A stretch of 51,086 nt of DNA, from assembly GCA_030527885.1 (NCBI GenBank), contig JAUMZY010000012.1, positions 1 through 51,086 on the forward strand, written 5' to 3'. Source of the stretch: Corynebacterium sp. GTDB taxonomy: Bacteria > Actinomycetota > Actinomycetes > Mycobacteriales > Mycobacteriaceae. Of this stretch, positions 18,388 through 27,462 are shown in pieces. Within the stretch, counting starts at the first letter, position 1; the number at the start of each line of letters is the position of its first letter. The notes under the pieces were generated by a model. That model saw only the letters and a list, made by a program, of their open reading frames with translations. It was not told where the DNA came from and did not search any database. Made by a program: the position numbers and the translations under genes.

Positions 18388-18948
18388 ATGAATCATCCGC
18401 CCATGCTCCGGCCCCCGTTTGAATGGCCCATCCCCACCCCAGAACTCAAGAATGATCGGGTGGTGTTACGGCACGTGTCCCTGGCTGATGTTGATGAGAT
18501 ATTCAGCAACGCCATCGACCCGGACACCATTAAATTCACCAATGTGCCCATCCCCTACACCCGCACGCATGCCGAGGATTTTGTCAAAGCCACCAAAGTG
18601 CGGTGGGCCATTGAGGATACCCAGGAGCCGGGCCGGATGGCCGGCAACCTCAAATTTGAGCTGGCCGACCTGCGCGCCTACAGCATCCAAGTTGGGTACA
18701 ACACCAACCCGTGGGCCCGCGGCAAGGGATTGATGACGCATGCCCTGCGACTGGCAACCACCCATGTGTTTAACGAAGGGGTGGAACGCATTGTACTGTA
18801 CACCCGGGTGGATAATGTGGCGTCGCGCCGGGTGGCGGAGAAGGCTGGGTTTCAGTTTGAGGGCGTAGCGCGCGGTGCGGAATTGCACCGCGATGCAAAT
18901 CGCTACGATGTGGCGCAGTATGGGCTATTGGCCACGGATATTTTGTAG
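18388..18948 (+). CDS. GNAT-family N-acetyltransferase, RimJ/RimL type
   Basis: 186 residues. The N-terminal [20 protein letters not shown], the central [19 protein letters not shown] (acetyl-CoA pyrophosphate loop, R/Q-x-x-G-x-G/A class) and the C-terminal ARVDN-like segment [23 protein letters not shown] are standard for this family. It transfers acetyl from acetyl-CoA to an amine, possibly a protein N-terminus, but the substrate cannot be inferred. AAAGGA precedes the ATG. Its last 24 bp overlap the convergent hisS 3' end. Confidence 0.88.
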   Translation: MNHPPMLRPPFEWPIPTPELKNDRVVLRHVSLADVDEIFSNAIDPDTIKFTNVPIPYTRTHAEDFVKATKVRWAIEDTQEPGRMAGNLKFELADLRAYSIQVGYNTNPWARGKGLMTHALRLATTHVFNEGVERIVLYTRVDNVASRRVAEKAGFQFEGVARGAELHRDANRYDVAQYGLLATDIL

Positions 18949-20214
18949 ATGGGTTTGTACGGTGGACACCACGTCGGTGAGTGCCACGTCGGTTTGGGTG
19001 TGCTCGGCCAAGTCTTTGAGGGCCACCACGCCGGTTTCTATTTCCTGGTCGCCTAGGACGAGGGCGAAGCGGGCGCCGGCGCGGTCGGCGCCTTTCATTG
19101 CGCCTTTCAGGCCGCGGTCGCCGTAGCTCATGTCGGCGCGGATGCCGGCGGCGCGGAAGGCGTCGATAAGCTCGGTGAGCTGGTGTTTGGCTGTTGTCCC
19201 CATGGCGACACCATACACGTCGACCCGGGAGCCGTCGACAAGCTGGGTGGCTTCGGCTTCGAGGGCGAGTACGGCTCGGTCCACGCCGAGGCCGAAGCCG
19301 ATGCCGGAAAGTTCTTGCCCGCCGAGTTGGGCCATGAGGCCGTCGTATCGGCCGCCGCCGCCGATGCCGGATTGGGCACCGAGGCCGTCGTGGACGAATT
19401 CGAAACAAGTTTTGGTGTAGTAGTCGAGGCCGCGCACCATTCGGGGGTTGATGACGTAGTTCACGCCCAACGCATCCAGGTATCCGATTACTTGTTCGAA
19501 GTGGTCGCGGGCTTCAGCGGAGAGGTTGTCCAGCATTAAGGGGGCCTCTGCGGTGAGTTCTTGGACTTCTGGGCGCTTATCGTCCAGCACACGCAGCGGG
19601 TTGATTTCGGCGCGGTGCCGGGTTTCGGCATCCAGGGGGAGCTTGAAGAGGAATTCTTGGAGTTTTTCCCGGTAGGCGGGCCGGCAGGTGTGGTCGCCTA
19701 AGCTGGTGATTTCCAGCCGGTAGTCGCGCAGCCCGATGCTGCTGAAGCAGCGGTTAGCCAGCGCTACCACTTCTGCGTCTAGAGCGGGGTCGTCCACGCC
19801 GATGGCCTCAACGCCTACTTGTTGCAGTTGCCGGTAGCGGCCAGCTTGGGGGCGTTCGTAGCGGAAAAACGGGCCGTAGTAGCTGAGTTTCACCGGCAGT
19901 TGGCCCCGGTCGAGATTGTGTTCGATAGCGGCGCGGATGACGCCGGCGGTGCCTTCGGGCCGCAAGGTGACTGTGCGGCCGCCGCGGTCGGCGAAGGTGT
20001 ACATTTCCTTGCTGACAATGTCGGTGGATTCGCCCACGCCGCGGGCAAAGAGATTGGTGTCTTCGAAGATGGGAAGCTCAATGTGCTCGTATCCGGCCAG
20101 TCGTGCCTGATGCGCAAACATGTCGCGCACGGCGATGAACTGTGCGGATGTTGGCGGAACATAATCGGGCACCCCTTTGGGGGCGGAAATCTTATTGAGC
20201 TTCTTATTCGTCAC
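18925..20214 (-). CDS. hisS: Histidyl-tRNA synthetase
   Basis: A 429-residue class II synthetase. KGVPDYVPP at the N-terminus, motif 2 [13 protein letters not shown], histidine-specific [12 protein letters not shown] and GGGGRYDGL, and motif 3 [15 protein letters not shown] are all present, followed by the anticodon-binding domain. The start is the GTG at 20214. The gene overlaps the convergent GNAT gene by 24 bp. Two copies of the GCTTNTCGACG word lie within it (19161-19171, 19233-19243), coding for L-I-D and L-V-D. Confidence 0.95.
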   Translation of the reverse strand: MTNKKLNKISAPKGVPDYVPPTSAQFIAVRDMFAHQARLAGYEHIELPIFEDTNLFARGVGESTDIVSKEMYTFADRGGRTVTLRPEGTAGVIRAAIEHNLDRGQLPVKLSYYGPFFRYERPQAGRYRQLQQVGVEAIGVDDPALDAEVVALANRCFSSIGLRDYRLEITSLGDHTCRPAYREKLQEFLFKLPLDAETRHRAEINPLRVLDDKRPEVQELTAEAPLMLDNLSAEARDHFEQVIGYLDALGVNYVINPRMVRGLDYYTKTCFEFVHDGLGAQSGIGGGGRYDGLMAQLGGQELSGIGFGLGVDRAVLALEAEATQLVDGSRVDVYGVAMGTTAKHQLTELIDAFRAAGIRADMSYGDRGLKGAMKGADRAGARFALVLGDQEIETGVVALKDLAEHTQTDVALTDVVSTVQTHLQNIRGQ

Positions 20215-20251
20215 ACCTGACTACTTTAGCCCAAACCCCCGCCGGCCTCCC

Positions 20252-20307
20252 CATCAAGCCCCAACTTGAATACGCATCAAACCCTCGGCTTGAATACCCA
20301 TCAAGCG
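20252..20307. repeat. Imperfect tandem repeat at the end of the MBL hydrolase gene
   Basis: Units of 23-24 bp beginning CATCAA and containing CTTGAATAC occur twice (20252-20274, 20275-20298). A third partial unit (20299-20307) contains the stop codon of the hydrolase gene. Each unit junction can form a small CTTGA/TCAAG hairpin. Confidence 0.5.
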
Positions 20308-20939
20308 AACTGCACGAGGAATGGGTTGCTGCGTTTCTCTGCGCGCACAGTGCTCACTGGGCCGTGCCCGGGCAGAACCTGCAAATCGTCAGACAGGCTC
20401 ATGACTTGTTTTTGCAGGCTGGCTTCCATGTCTTCCGGGGAAGAATTGACCAGATCGGTGCGGCCAATGCTGCCTTTAAACAGCACATCCCCCGAGAATA
20501 CGAAGCTATCACCCACCAGCATGACGCAACCTGGCGAATGCCCCGGCGCGTGTTTGATGCGTAGCTCTGTTTCGCCTGCGGTGACGGTGTCCTCGTGCTG
20601 GTAGAAACGCAGATCCGTGATGGGGGTCATGTTTTTGGTGTCGAACAGCAGGAGGGATTCTGGGGAGACGCCGGAGCCGTCGGTGAGCATGAAGGCGTCG
20701 GCTTCGTGGATGTATACGGGTATGCGGTAGTGGGCTGCAAGGATGCCGGCGTCGCGGGTGTGGTCGATGTGGCCGTGGGTGAGCAGGATTTGTTCTGGTT
20801 CGATGCTGTGTTCGGTGAAGTATTCGATCAGTTGTTCGGCGGCGTGCATGCCTGGGTCAATGATGGTGGCTTTCTGGTCCTGGAGGAGAACATAACAGTT
20901 GGTTTTATAGGGGCCGGTGGCAAAACCAAAAATTTCCAT
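20301..20939 (-). CDS. MBL-fold metallohydrolase, glyoxalase II-like
   Basis: 212 residues with the metallo-beta-lactamase metal-binding motif THGHIDHTRD and downstream ligands in HAPGHSPG and LPGHGPVS. The N-terminus FGFATGPYKTNCYVL is typical of the hydroxyacylglutathione-hydrolase-like group found between hisS and ppi in corynebacteria. The true substrate is unknown; thioester or related ester hydrolysis is likely. It ends about 86 bp before the hisS start. Confidence 0.88.
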   Translation of the reverse strand: MEIFGFATGPYKTNCYVLLQDQKATIIDPGMHAAEQLIEYFTEHSIEPEQILLTHGHIDHTRDAGILAAHYRIPVYIHEADAFMLTDGSGVSPESLLLFDTKNMTPITDLRFYQHEDTVTAGETELRIKHAPGHSPGCVMLVGDSFVFSGDVLFKGSIGRTDLVNSSPEDMEASLQKQVMSLSDDLQVLPGHGPVSTVRAEKRSNPFLVQFA

Positions 20940-20987
20940 GCGGATTAGCCTAACACCTGGGGTGGTGTGGGCTGGAACCAGTGCGGC

Positions 20988-21024
20988 AAAAAGCCCCAGC
21001 TAGGAGCTTCCAGCTGGGGCTTTT
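20988..21024 (-). terminator. Strong terminator after tpx
   Basis: 13-bp perfect arms AAAAGCCCCAGCT/AGCTGGGGCTTTT, 29 bp past the tpx stop, give a GC-rich stem and T-run on the minus strand. The symmetric A/T flanks could also work on the plus strand. Confidence 0.85.
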
Positions 21025-21052
21025 ATGGGCAGACTAAAAAACCGGCGTTAGC

Positions 21053-21553
21053 TTAGGAGCTTAGGGCGGCGATTGCTGCTTCGTAGTTGGGTTCGTGGCC
21101 GATTTCGTCAACTAGTTGGGTGTAGATGACTTTGCCGGTTTCGTCAACGACGACGATTGCGCGGGCCAGCAGGCCAGCTAGTGGTGAGTCGGCTAGGGTC
21201 AGGCCGAAGTCTTGGCCGAAGTCAGAGCGGAAGGCGGAGCCCACGGTGACGTTGTTGATGCCTTCGGCGCCGCAGAAGCGGCCAAGGGCGAATGGTAGGT
21301 CGTGGGATACGCACACGACGGTGGTGTTGTCGAGTCGGGAGGCTTCTTCGTTGAAGCGGCGCACGGAGGTGGCGCAGACGCCGGTGTCGACGGAGGGGAA
21401 AATGTTGAGGATGGCGCGCTTGCCAGCGATCACGTCGTTTGTGATATCGGCGAGGTCGGTGCCAACGATGGTGAATGTGGGCAGCGTGGATCCGATGGCG
21501 GGTAATTCGCCGGCGGTGTGAACAGGTTCACCTTGAAATGTAACTGTAGCCAT
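21053..21553 (-). CDS. tpx: Thiol peroxidase (atypical 2-Cys peroxiredoxin)
   Basis: 166 residues, normal length for Tpx. The peroxidatic Cys lies in [15 protein letters not shown] and the resolving Cys in [10 protein letters not shown]; the C-terminus has [15 protein letters not shown]. The enzyme reduces hydroperoxides with thioredoxin in the cytosol. AAGGTGG precedes the ATG. It is divergent from the cyclophilin gene, with a 290-bp shared upstream region that contains a DtxR-like half-site (TTAGGTTA at 21691-21698). Confidence 0.94.
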   Translation of the reverse strand: MATVTFQGEPVHTAGELPAIGSTLPTFTIVGTDLADITNDVIAGKRAILNIFPSVDTGVCATSVRRFNEEASRLDNTTVVCVSHDLPFALGRFCGAEGINNVTVGSAFRSDFGQDFGLTLADSPLAGLLARAIVVVDETGKVIYTQLVDEIGHEPNYEAAIAALSS

Positions 21554-21844
21554 ATGACCACCTTAAAAGGTTTCGGGTTTGGTTGCCACTGAGGCCGGTT
21601 GGGCGCTGGTTGGTTGGTGGATTCCTATGGCTGCATAGTCAATATTTATTGTGGTGATTGGTGCGTGGGCCATTGCGTTTGGTTTTTTGCTTAGGTTAAG
21701 GTTAATGAGCCCAGTGCGGTTTGTGTGTTTTTAGCATGGGAGGCTGCGGGATACAATGGGCGCGTGCAGTGAATGGTCTTGGGCTGATGTCTGGAGCGTC
21801 ACTGATGTTTTGTACTTCTTCTATCGTGTAAGGACAGTTTTAGG

Positions 21845-22720
21845 GTGAGCGATAATAGTGGGCGCCGCAAGGCTGCGATGCAGAGCCTGGATAAGGAAAT
21901 TAAATCCCGGGACCGGGCAGAGAAGATGAAGCCGCTTGGTGTGGTGACTGCTGCTGCGGTCGCAATCCTGGTCATCGTCGGCGGCATAATCATTGCTACC
22001 AAATACACTGGCAATACTGATACGGAGAACCAGGCTGCCAACAGCGATGCGGCGAGCCAGGCTGCCGCTGCGAGCACTACGGCTACCCCTACGGCAAAGC
22101 CGTTGACCTTGAAGCGCGCCAAGGCATTAGCTGACACCGTGACATGTAAGTATGACGAGAGTGGCGAGCAGGCCGCGAAGGAAGTGTCACTTCCTACCAC
22201 GGATAATGTGTCGACGAAGGGCACCGTCAAGGTCAAGCTGACCACTAATCAGGGCGATATTGATATGGAGCTGGATCGGTCGGTATCGCCGTGCACGGTG
22301 AATGCGATTACGCATTTGGCTGAGGCTGGTTATTACAACGATACGGTGTGCCACCGGTTGGTCACTGAGGGTATTAAGGTGCTGCAGTGTGGTGACCCCA
22401 CTGGTAAAGGTTCGGGCGGCCCTGGCTTTAAGTTCGCTGATGAGTATCCGGTTGATGAGGCTAATGGCAGCACCGATCCGGTGAACTACGAGCGTGGCAC
22501 CATTGCTATGGCGAATTCAGGTCGGGGTACCAATGGGTCGCAGTTCTTCCTGAACTGGGGTGATTCACCATTGGCACCGTCGTACACATACTTCGGCAAG
22601 ATTTCGGACAGTGGCTTGCAAGTTTTGGATAAGATCGCCAAGGCCGGGGTGGAGCAAGGTGCTGGTGATGGCAAACCTGCTCAGGAGGTAAAGATTGAGA
22701 AGGCAACGGTAGAGAGCTAA
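21845..22720 (+). CDS. Membrane-anchored cyclophilin-type peptidyl-prolyl isomerase
   Basis: 291 residues from a GTG preceded by AAGGA. A basic N-terminus (RRKAAMQSLDKEIKSRDRAEK) is followed by one membrane helix at about 33-52, a Thr/Ala linker, and the cyclophilin domain with TVCHRLVTEG, GGPGFKFADE and MANSGRGTNGSQFFLN. It isomerises X-Pro bonds, probably on exported proteins. The position between the MBL gene and rel is standard. A clear terminator follows. Confidence 0.9.
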   Translation: MSDNSGRRKAAMQSLDKEIKSRDRAEKMKPLGVVTAAAVAILVIVGGIIIATKYTGNTDTENQAANSDAASQAAAASTTATPTAKPLTLKRAKALADTVTCKYDESGEQAAKEVSLPTTDNVSTKGTVKVKLTTNQGDIDMELDRSVSPCTVNAITHLAEAGYYNDTVCHRLVTEGIKVLQCGDPTGKGSGGPGFKFADEYPVDEANGSTDPVNYERGTIAMANSGRGTNGSQFFLNWGDSPLAPSYTYFGKISDSGLQVLDKIAKAGVEQGAGDGKPAQEVKIEKATVES

Positions 22721-22737
22721 CCCTCCGACGTCCCCGC

Positions 22738-22779
22738 AGCACCACTACCCCTACGAGTAAGTGGTGCTTTAGGTTTTTT
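22738..22779 (+). terminator. Terminator after the cyclophilin gene
   Basis: 9-bp arms AGCACCACT/AGTGGTGCT with a 13-nt loop, then TTTAGGTTTTTT, 18 bp past the stop. Confidence 0.85.
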
Positions 22780-23211
22780 GTGGGTAATTCTTACGTGGGT
22801 GTCGGTTTTTTCTTAATTGACCGGTAGTGCCGTCCCCCGGTTTTTCGCCCCCGGATACCCCCGTTGCAATATAGATCACAGATGAAATTATTGTTCCTAA
22901 AATCAGTTGCAACACTGCTACTGCCGGTTGGCTTTGTACACGTCAGGGCCACAAATTTTCTCCCGCCGGTAGAAATCACGACAGCAGCTGACTAAACATA
23001 ACAATTTCTTCATGTATTGAGTTTTTCTCACTGCTCTTTCTTTCTTGCTACTCGTGACTGAAGGGCATATCTTGTTGGTAGCGATCTTTCATGCATCAAT
23101 TCGATAACAATCGGCATGGCGGATTCGCACCGTTATAGTTCTTAAACCACATATCAACAATGATCATATGGTTTTGACAATGAATTATTCACTTTGGAAA
23201 GTAGGCATTTT
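22780..23211. other. Intergenic region upstream of the small secreted protein pair
   Basis: About 430 bp without a credible gene, AT-rich towards 23211. Apart from the candidate promoter at 23111-23139 I see nothing defined in it. Confidence 0.5.
23111..23139 (+). promoter_or_regulatory. Candidate promoter of the first small secreted protein
   Basis: TCGGCA (four of six matches to TTGACA), 17-bp spacer, TATAGT at 23134-23139. It would leave a leader of about 65 nt. Confidence 0.4.
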
Positions 23212-23592
23212 ATGAAGCGTTTCTTCCGCACGTCGGTTGCCGCTGCCACCGCAACCGCAATCTTGATTTCGGCAACCCCCGCGATGGCGCAGGAGACCAC
23301 CACTCCAGCACAAGACGACAAGAGCAGCGTTGCCTCTCTATCCAACGACGGTAACGGCAGTTCCTCCCTCTCTAGCGACAGCGACCAGAAGGACGGCGCC
23401 ACCGAAACCGGCACCGCTGATGCAACCAAGGATAACGAAGGCTCCGGTGACGGTCTCCTCTCTGGTTTGACCGCCCTCTCTCGTGATGACAAGGGTCTGC
23501 TTAATGCCAAGAAAGTTAAAGACTGGTTGGAGCTCATCAACACTGTTTTCAAGACCCTAACAAGTGTCTTTAGCCTTGTTGGTAAATTCTAA
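23212..23592 (+). CDS. Small secreted protein, paralogue 1
   Basis: 126 residues from the ATG at 23212; an upstream in-frame start adds six unnatural residues. A signal peptide ends at ATPAMA (residue 26). An acidic Ser/Asp/Gly-rich linker follows (about 27-85), then a C-terminal amphipathic segment SRDDKGLLNAKKVKDWLELI...TLTSVFSLVGKF. The end matches paralogue 2 at 23847: SRDDxGxLxAKK, W, and a TSV...GK tail. I do not recognise a named family. It is smaller than typical lytic enzymes and has no cysteine. A helix- or pore-forming envelope peptide is one possibility, but no function is established. Confidence 0.75.
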   Translation: MKRFFRTSVAAATATAILISATPAMAQETTTPAQDDKSSVASLSNDGNGSSSLSSDSDQKDGATETGTADATKDNEGSGDGLLSGLTALSRDDKGLLNAKKVKDWLELINTVFKTLTSVFSLVGKF

Positions 23593-23604
23593 TAATTGAT
23601 AACG

Positions 23605-23629
23605 GGCATGGCGGCCACCCCGCCATACC
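23605..23629 (+). terminator. Hairpin between the two small secreted protein genes
   Basis: GGCATGGCGG pairs with CCGCCATACC (one mismatch) 12 bp past the first stop. There is no T-run, so it may only reduce read-through or stabilise the mRNA end. Confidence 0.4.
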
Positions 23630-23757
23630 GCTTCGCCCATACCATCACTATGGGCACCCGAATTGGGGTAATAATCTGCTGCTCAAGTAATATAACCAAC
23701 CAGGGAATATACTCGATTTGCGAACAGGTGTACCACAATTCAAACCTGAGAATTTTC

Positions 23758-23786
23758 TTGCTTACGTCAATCATCTTCGCTACAAT
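23758..23786 (+). promoter_or_regulatory. Promoter of the second small secreted protein
   Basis: TTGCTT, exactly 17 bp, then TACAAT (23781-23786). The expected start near 23793 gives a leader of about 54 nt containing a CTAGAT/ATCTAG inverted repeat and GAAGGA before the ATG. Its own promoter suggests expression separate from paralogue 1. Confidence 0.6.
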
Positions 23787-23846
23787 TGCCGAAGATTCAC
23801 TCCTAGATGCAATGTTATCTAGTTTCACACTTGAAGGATTAATTCC

Positions 23847-24158
23847 ATGAAACTTTTCTCCCGTAAAGCTCTTATTTCCGTTGCTACCGCTGCCGCTGTC
23901 ACCACTGGCGCTATGACTGCCGCCACCCCAGCAATGGCACAAAGCACCAGCGCTAGCGCTTCTACCTCCGCTGCATCCCCCACCACCTCTGAAGAGGACG
24001 ATTCCTTCAGTGGTCAACTCAAGGGCATGTCCCGCGACGACAACGGCAAACTATCCGCCAAGAAGATCGGTGAATGGATCGCCATCATCGGCACCATCAT
24101 CACCGTGATGACCTCCGTCATCACCTTCATGGGCAAGATGCCAAACTTCGGCCGCTAA
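23847..24158 (+). CDS. Small secreted protein, paralogue 2
   Basis: 103 residues. The signal peptide ends at ATPAMA (residue 31), a short Ser/Ala/Thr linker and an acidic EEDD patch follow, then MSRDDNGKLSAKKIGEW and a hydrophobic helix (IAIIGTIITVMTSVITFMGKM). The C-terminal half aligns without gaps to paralogue 1, while the linker differs in length. GAAGGA precedes the ATG, and promoter and terminator are both clear. The helix after the conserved motif is long enough to span or lie on a membrane. Unknown function; secretion is confident. Confidence 0.78.
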   Translation: MKLFSRKALISVATAAAVTTGAMTAATPAMAQSTSASASTSAASPTTSEEDDSFSGQLKGMSRDDNGKLSAKKIGEWIAIIGTIITVMTSVITFMGKMPNFGR

Positions 24159-24174
24159 GCCACCACGCATCACA

Positions 24175-24206
24175 AAACCCCGGCCCCTCTTTAGGGAGCG
24201 GGGTTT
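24175..24206 (+). terminator. Terminator after small secreted protein 2
   Basis: 8-bp arms AAACCCCG/CGGGGTTT, with inner CCCCT/AGGGA pairing possible, 16 bp past the stop. Confidence 0.7.
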
Positions 24207-24231
24207 GGTTATGCATACCCCCAGCAGGGAG

Positions 24232-24242
24232 CGTCGAAAAGC
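24232..24242 (-). repeat. GCTTNTCGACG word, intergenic copy
   Basis: GCTTTTCGACG on the minus strand, three bases past the rel stop codon, in the gene's own direction. Confidence 0.7.
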
Positions 24243-24245
24243 AAC

Positions 24246-26528
24246 CTAGCCGCCCGACGTCACCCGGTACACATCAAAAACTCCCTCAGTATTGCGCAGC
24301 TGCGTCATCAACGACCCCAACTGCTTCGTATCCGACACCGTGAAGGTAAACCGAATGGTTGCCACCCGGTCCTCTGACGCATGCGAATTCATGGCAACCA
24401 CCGACACCCGCTGCTCATTAATCACCCGGGTCAATTCCATGAGCAACCCCGTGCGATCCAACGCCTCTAGCTGCAAGGTCGCCTGGAAAACCGTCCCCTT
24501 ACCTTCCGACGCCCACGCCACCGAGATCAACCGCTGCGGCTCCTGCCGCAGCTTCTCAGCATTCGTGCAGTCCGTGCGGTGCACCGACACACCCCCACCC
24601 CGGGTCACAAACCCAAAGATGGAATCCCCCGGCACCGGCATGCAACACCGCGCCAGCTTCGCCATCACATCCGGGCTTCCCTCCACCAAAATGCCGGAAC
24701 CATTCTCCGAAGCCTGCGACTTCGCACTCACCAACTCATTAAACGGCGTGCGCGCCACCAGCGTATCCACAGCATCATCAGCATCCCCAAACGCCGCCAT
24801 CAGGCGATTAGCTACATGCTGCGCCGAAATCCCCCCGGAACCAATCGCCGTATACAACGCATCCACGTCGGCATAATGCAGCTCCGTGGCCACCGCCTTC
24901 ATCGACTGTGCCGTAAACAACCGGTGAATCGGCAACCCACCACGCTGCACCTCAGCGGCCAACGCATCCCGCCCGGCCTCCAGAAACTCCTCCCGGCGCT
25001 CCTTCGCAAACCACTGTCGAATCTTCGCCTTCGCCCGCGGCGAAATAACAAACTCCTGCCAGCCCCGCGACGGCCCCGCCTTCGGATCCTTCGACGTGAA
25101 AATCTCCACCCGGTCACCGGATTTCAGCGTGGATTCCAACGCCACCAACTTGCCATTAATCTTGGCACCAATGCACCGATGCCCTACCTCTGTGTGCACC
25201 GCATAGGCGAAATCCACCGGCGTGGCATCCACCGGCAAATTCACCACATCCCCTTTGGGGGTGAACACGAAAATCTGTTGGCTGGTGAGATCGTAGCGCA
25301 GCGAATCGAGGAATTCATTAGGATCTGCGGCTTCCTTCTGCCAATCCAGCAGCTGCCGCATCCAGGCCATTTGGTCAATTTCGGCCTGCTCACCGGAATG
25401 GCTGCCTTTGGTTTCTTTATACCGCCAGTGCGCCGCAATGCCGTATTCCGCATTCATGTGCATCTCATGGGTGCGCACCTGCACCTCCAGGGGGTTACCG
25501 CCATCACCCATCACGGTTGTGTGCAGCGACTGGTACACACCAAATTTAGGGGAGGAAATATAGTCCTTAAACCGGCCCGGCATGGCGGCAAACAGGGAGT
25601 GCACCACCCCAATGGCGGCGTAACAGTTATTGAGGCTGTCGACCAGGATGCGTATGCCAACGAGGTCGAAAATTTCATCGAAATCTTTGCCCCGCATGAT
25701 CATTTTTTGGTAAATCGACCAGTAGTGCTTGGGGCGGCCTTTGACCTCTGCCTCAATGTTGTTTTCTTTTAAGCCTTGTTGCAGGGTGGCGGTGATTTCC
25801 TGGAGGTAGCGGTCCCGGGATGGGGCGCGATCTGCCACGAGCCGCACCACTTCGTCGTACTTCTTGGGGTACAGAATGGCGAATGAGAGATCTTCCAACT
25901 CCCATTTCACGCTGGCCATGCCCAGGCGGTGCGCCAACGGGGCTATGACTTCCAAGGTTTGGCGGGCTTTTTTCGCTTGTTTTTCCGGCGGCAAGAACCG
26001 CATGGTTCGCATATTATGCAGCCGGTCGGCGACTTTGATCACCAATACGCGGGGGTCGTGGGCCATCGCCACAATCATTTTGCGGATGGTTTCCGCCTCT
26101 GCGGCGGCACCCAACGCCACCTTATCCAACTTGGTCACCCCGTCGACGAGGCGGGCGACTTCTTCCCCAAAATCTCCCGCGAGGTCATCCAGGCTGTACT
26201 CGGTATCCTCCACCGTGTCGTGCAACAACGATGCGATGAGCGTGGTGGTGTCCATGCCTATCTCCGCCGCAATGGTGGCGACAGCCAGTGGATGGGTGAT
26301 GTACGGATCCCCGGATTTTCGGAACACTCCTTCATGCAAACGCTCGGCAGTGTCGTACGCGCGGGATAGAGTTTCCACATCAGCTTTGGGGTGGAACTCG
26401 CGGTGGATACTCAGCAGGGGTTCTAGGACGGGGTTTACTTTGACCCGGTTGCCTGTCAGGCTACGGGCCAGGCGCGCCGACATGCTCCGCATAGTATTAG
26501 ACTGCTTAATCGCCCGCGATGAAGTCAT
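24246..26528 (-). CDS. rel: Bifunctional (p)ppGpp synthetase/hydrolase, RelA/SpoT family
   Basis: About 760 residues in the usual order. The HD hydrolase domain has [13 protein letters not shown] and LLHDTVEDT. The synthetase domain has [17 protein letters not shown], and the R-x-K-D form is typical of bifunctional enzymes. It has [11 protein letters not shown], then TGS ([22 protein letters not shown]) and a C-terminal ACT domain. It makes and degrades the stringent-response alarmones. The ATG at 26528 has GAAAGG at good spacing and is preferred over the GTG at 26549. Both catalytic halves look intact. The downstream third of the coding strand is strongly G/T-ending. Confidence 0.95.
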   Translation of the reverse strand: MTSSRAIKQSNTMRSMSARLARSLTGNRVKVNPVLEPLLSIHREFHPKADVETLSRAYDTAERLHEGVFRKSGDPYITHPLAVATIAAEIGMDTTTLIASLLHDTVEDTEYSLDDLAGDFGEEVARLVDGVTKLDKVALGAAAEAETIRKMIVAMAHDPRVLVIKVADRLHNMRTMRFLPPEKQAKKARQTLEVIAPLAHRLGMASVKWELEDLSFAILYPKKYDEVVRLVADRAPSRDRYLQEITATLQQGLKENNIEAEVKGRPKHYWSIYQKMIMRGKDFDEIFDLVGIRILVDSLNNCYAAIGVVHSLFAAMPGRFKDYISSPKFGVYQSLHTTVMGDGGNPLEVQVRTHEMHMNAEYGIAAHWRYKETKGSHSGEQAEIDQMAWMRQLLDWQKEAADPNEFLDSLRYDLTSQQIFVFTPKGDVVNLPVDATPVDFAYAVHTEVGHRCIGAKINGKLVALESTLKSGDRVEIFTSKDPKAGPSRGWQEFVISPRAKAKIRQWFAKERREEFLEAGRDALAAEVQRGGLPIHRLFTAQSMKAVATELHYADVDALYTAIGSGGISAQHVANRLMAAFGDADDAVDTLVARTPFNELVSAKSQASENGSGILVEGSPDVMAKLARCCMPVPGDSIFGFVTRGGGVSVHRTDCTNAEKLRQEPQRLISVAWASEGKGTVFQATLQLEALDRTGLLMELTRVINEQRVSVVAMNSHASEDRVATIRFTFTVSDTKQLGSLMTQLRNTEGVFDVYRVTSGG

Positions 26529-26645
26529 GCTGTACGCCTTTCTTGCCACACCTTTAATATCGGTTGTAACTGGTCATTGTAAGTGGTATTTGACTCAGAT
26601 GCATAAGGAATCATAGATAACCTCACCGTGGTGTTGGTGAGGCAA

Positions 26646-26677
26646 AACGCGAGCCCAATGTTGGTCGGGCTCGCGTT
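26646..26677 (-). terminator. Terminator between apt and rel
   Basis: 11-bp perfect arms AACGCGAGCCC/GGGCTCGCGTT, five bases past the apt stop, followed by TTTT-like sequence on the minus strand. A second hairpin CCTCACC/GGTGAGG lies at 26621-26642. rel is therefore probably transcribed from its own promoter. Confidence 0.75.
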
Positions 26678-26681
26678 CAGG

Positions 26682-27230
26682 TCATTGCGGTTCATTGACC
26701 ACAAATAATGGGGTTCCGGCTAGCCGGTCCCGCCCATGCAAGCCGGTTACTTCAAGCACCACGCAATAGCCGGCCACCTCACCACCCAGGTCGGTGATGA
26801 GGTCACGGGCGGCAATGAGCGTGCCGCCGGTGGCAAGCACGTCGTCGATGAGGACCACTTTTTTATCCGTCAGGTCGATGCCGCTGGCAGGCAGCTCCAG
26901 GGCGGCGGTGCCGTATTCCAAGGCATATTCTTTCGTGCATACGGGTGGTGGGAGTTTCCCTTGCTTGCGGATGGCGAGGAGCCCGAGGCCTATTTTGTAG
27001 GCGACTGCAGAGCCCAGGAGGAAGCCGCGGGCGTCAAGGCCGCTGATGAGTTCGGCACCCATGTTTTCGGCTGCGGTGGCGAGGTCGTCGACGAGGAGTC
27101 TAAAGGCTTCTGCGTCCGCGAGCACGGGGGTGAGGTCTTCAAACACGACACCTTCGACTGGGAAATCGGGCACGAGTCGGGTTTTTTGGTGGAGTGCTTC
27201 CCGGACGTGAGAATAACTTTGGGCAGTCAT
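26682..27230 (-). CDS. apt: Adenine phosphoribosyltransferase
   Basis: 182 residues. [17 protein letters not shown] at the N-terminus, [11 protein letters not shown], the flexible loop [14 protein letters not shown], and the PRPP-binding [13 protein letters not shown] are all canonical. It converts adenine and PRPP to AMP in purine salvage. The order lipoprotein-apt-rel is conserved in Mycobacterium and Corynebacterium. Confidence 0.95.
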   Translation of the reverse strand: MTAQSYSHVREALHQKTRLVPDFPVEGVVFEDLTPVLADAEAFRLLVDDLATAAENMGAELISGLDARGFLLGSAVAYKIGLGLLAIRKQGKLPPPVCTKEYALEYGTAALELPASGIDLTDKKVVLIDDVLATGGTLIAARDLITDLGGEVAGYCVVLEVTGLHGRDRLAGTPLFVVNEPQ

Positions 27231-27462
27231 GGTATAAGAATATATGCCTTTACCTATATGCGGATTCTGCCAAGTGACAGCACTTAAGGTGCCGCTTAAC
27301 TTGAAGCAAGGGAACTGTGTATAAACCTAGGTGCTCAACCATCATTGTCACAAATCCACTATTGGCAGCTTGACGACGGGCGGCAGGTCGGCAGCGGGCT
27401 AGGGCCAAGCAGCCCGCGACAAGGCCGACGGCGAGAACCCAAGCAACCGGCCCGCACACGAA

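Noticed and set aside
24579-25772. 397-codon plus-strand ORF opposite rel
   Set aside because: Arg/His/Pro-rich shadow of a well-supported gene.
27250-27459. 69-codon minus-strand ORF between the SBP gene and apt, starting 3 bp after the SBP stop
   Set aside because: The first third resembles a membrane helix (AWVLAVGLVAGCLALA) and coupling is possible, but the remainder looks non-coding and there is no RBS. A small membrane protein is not excluded.
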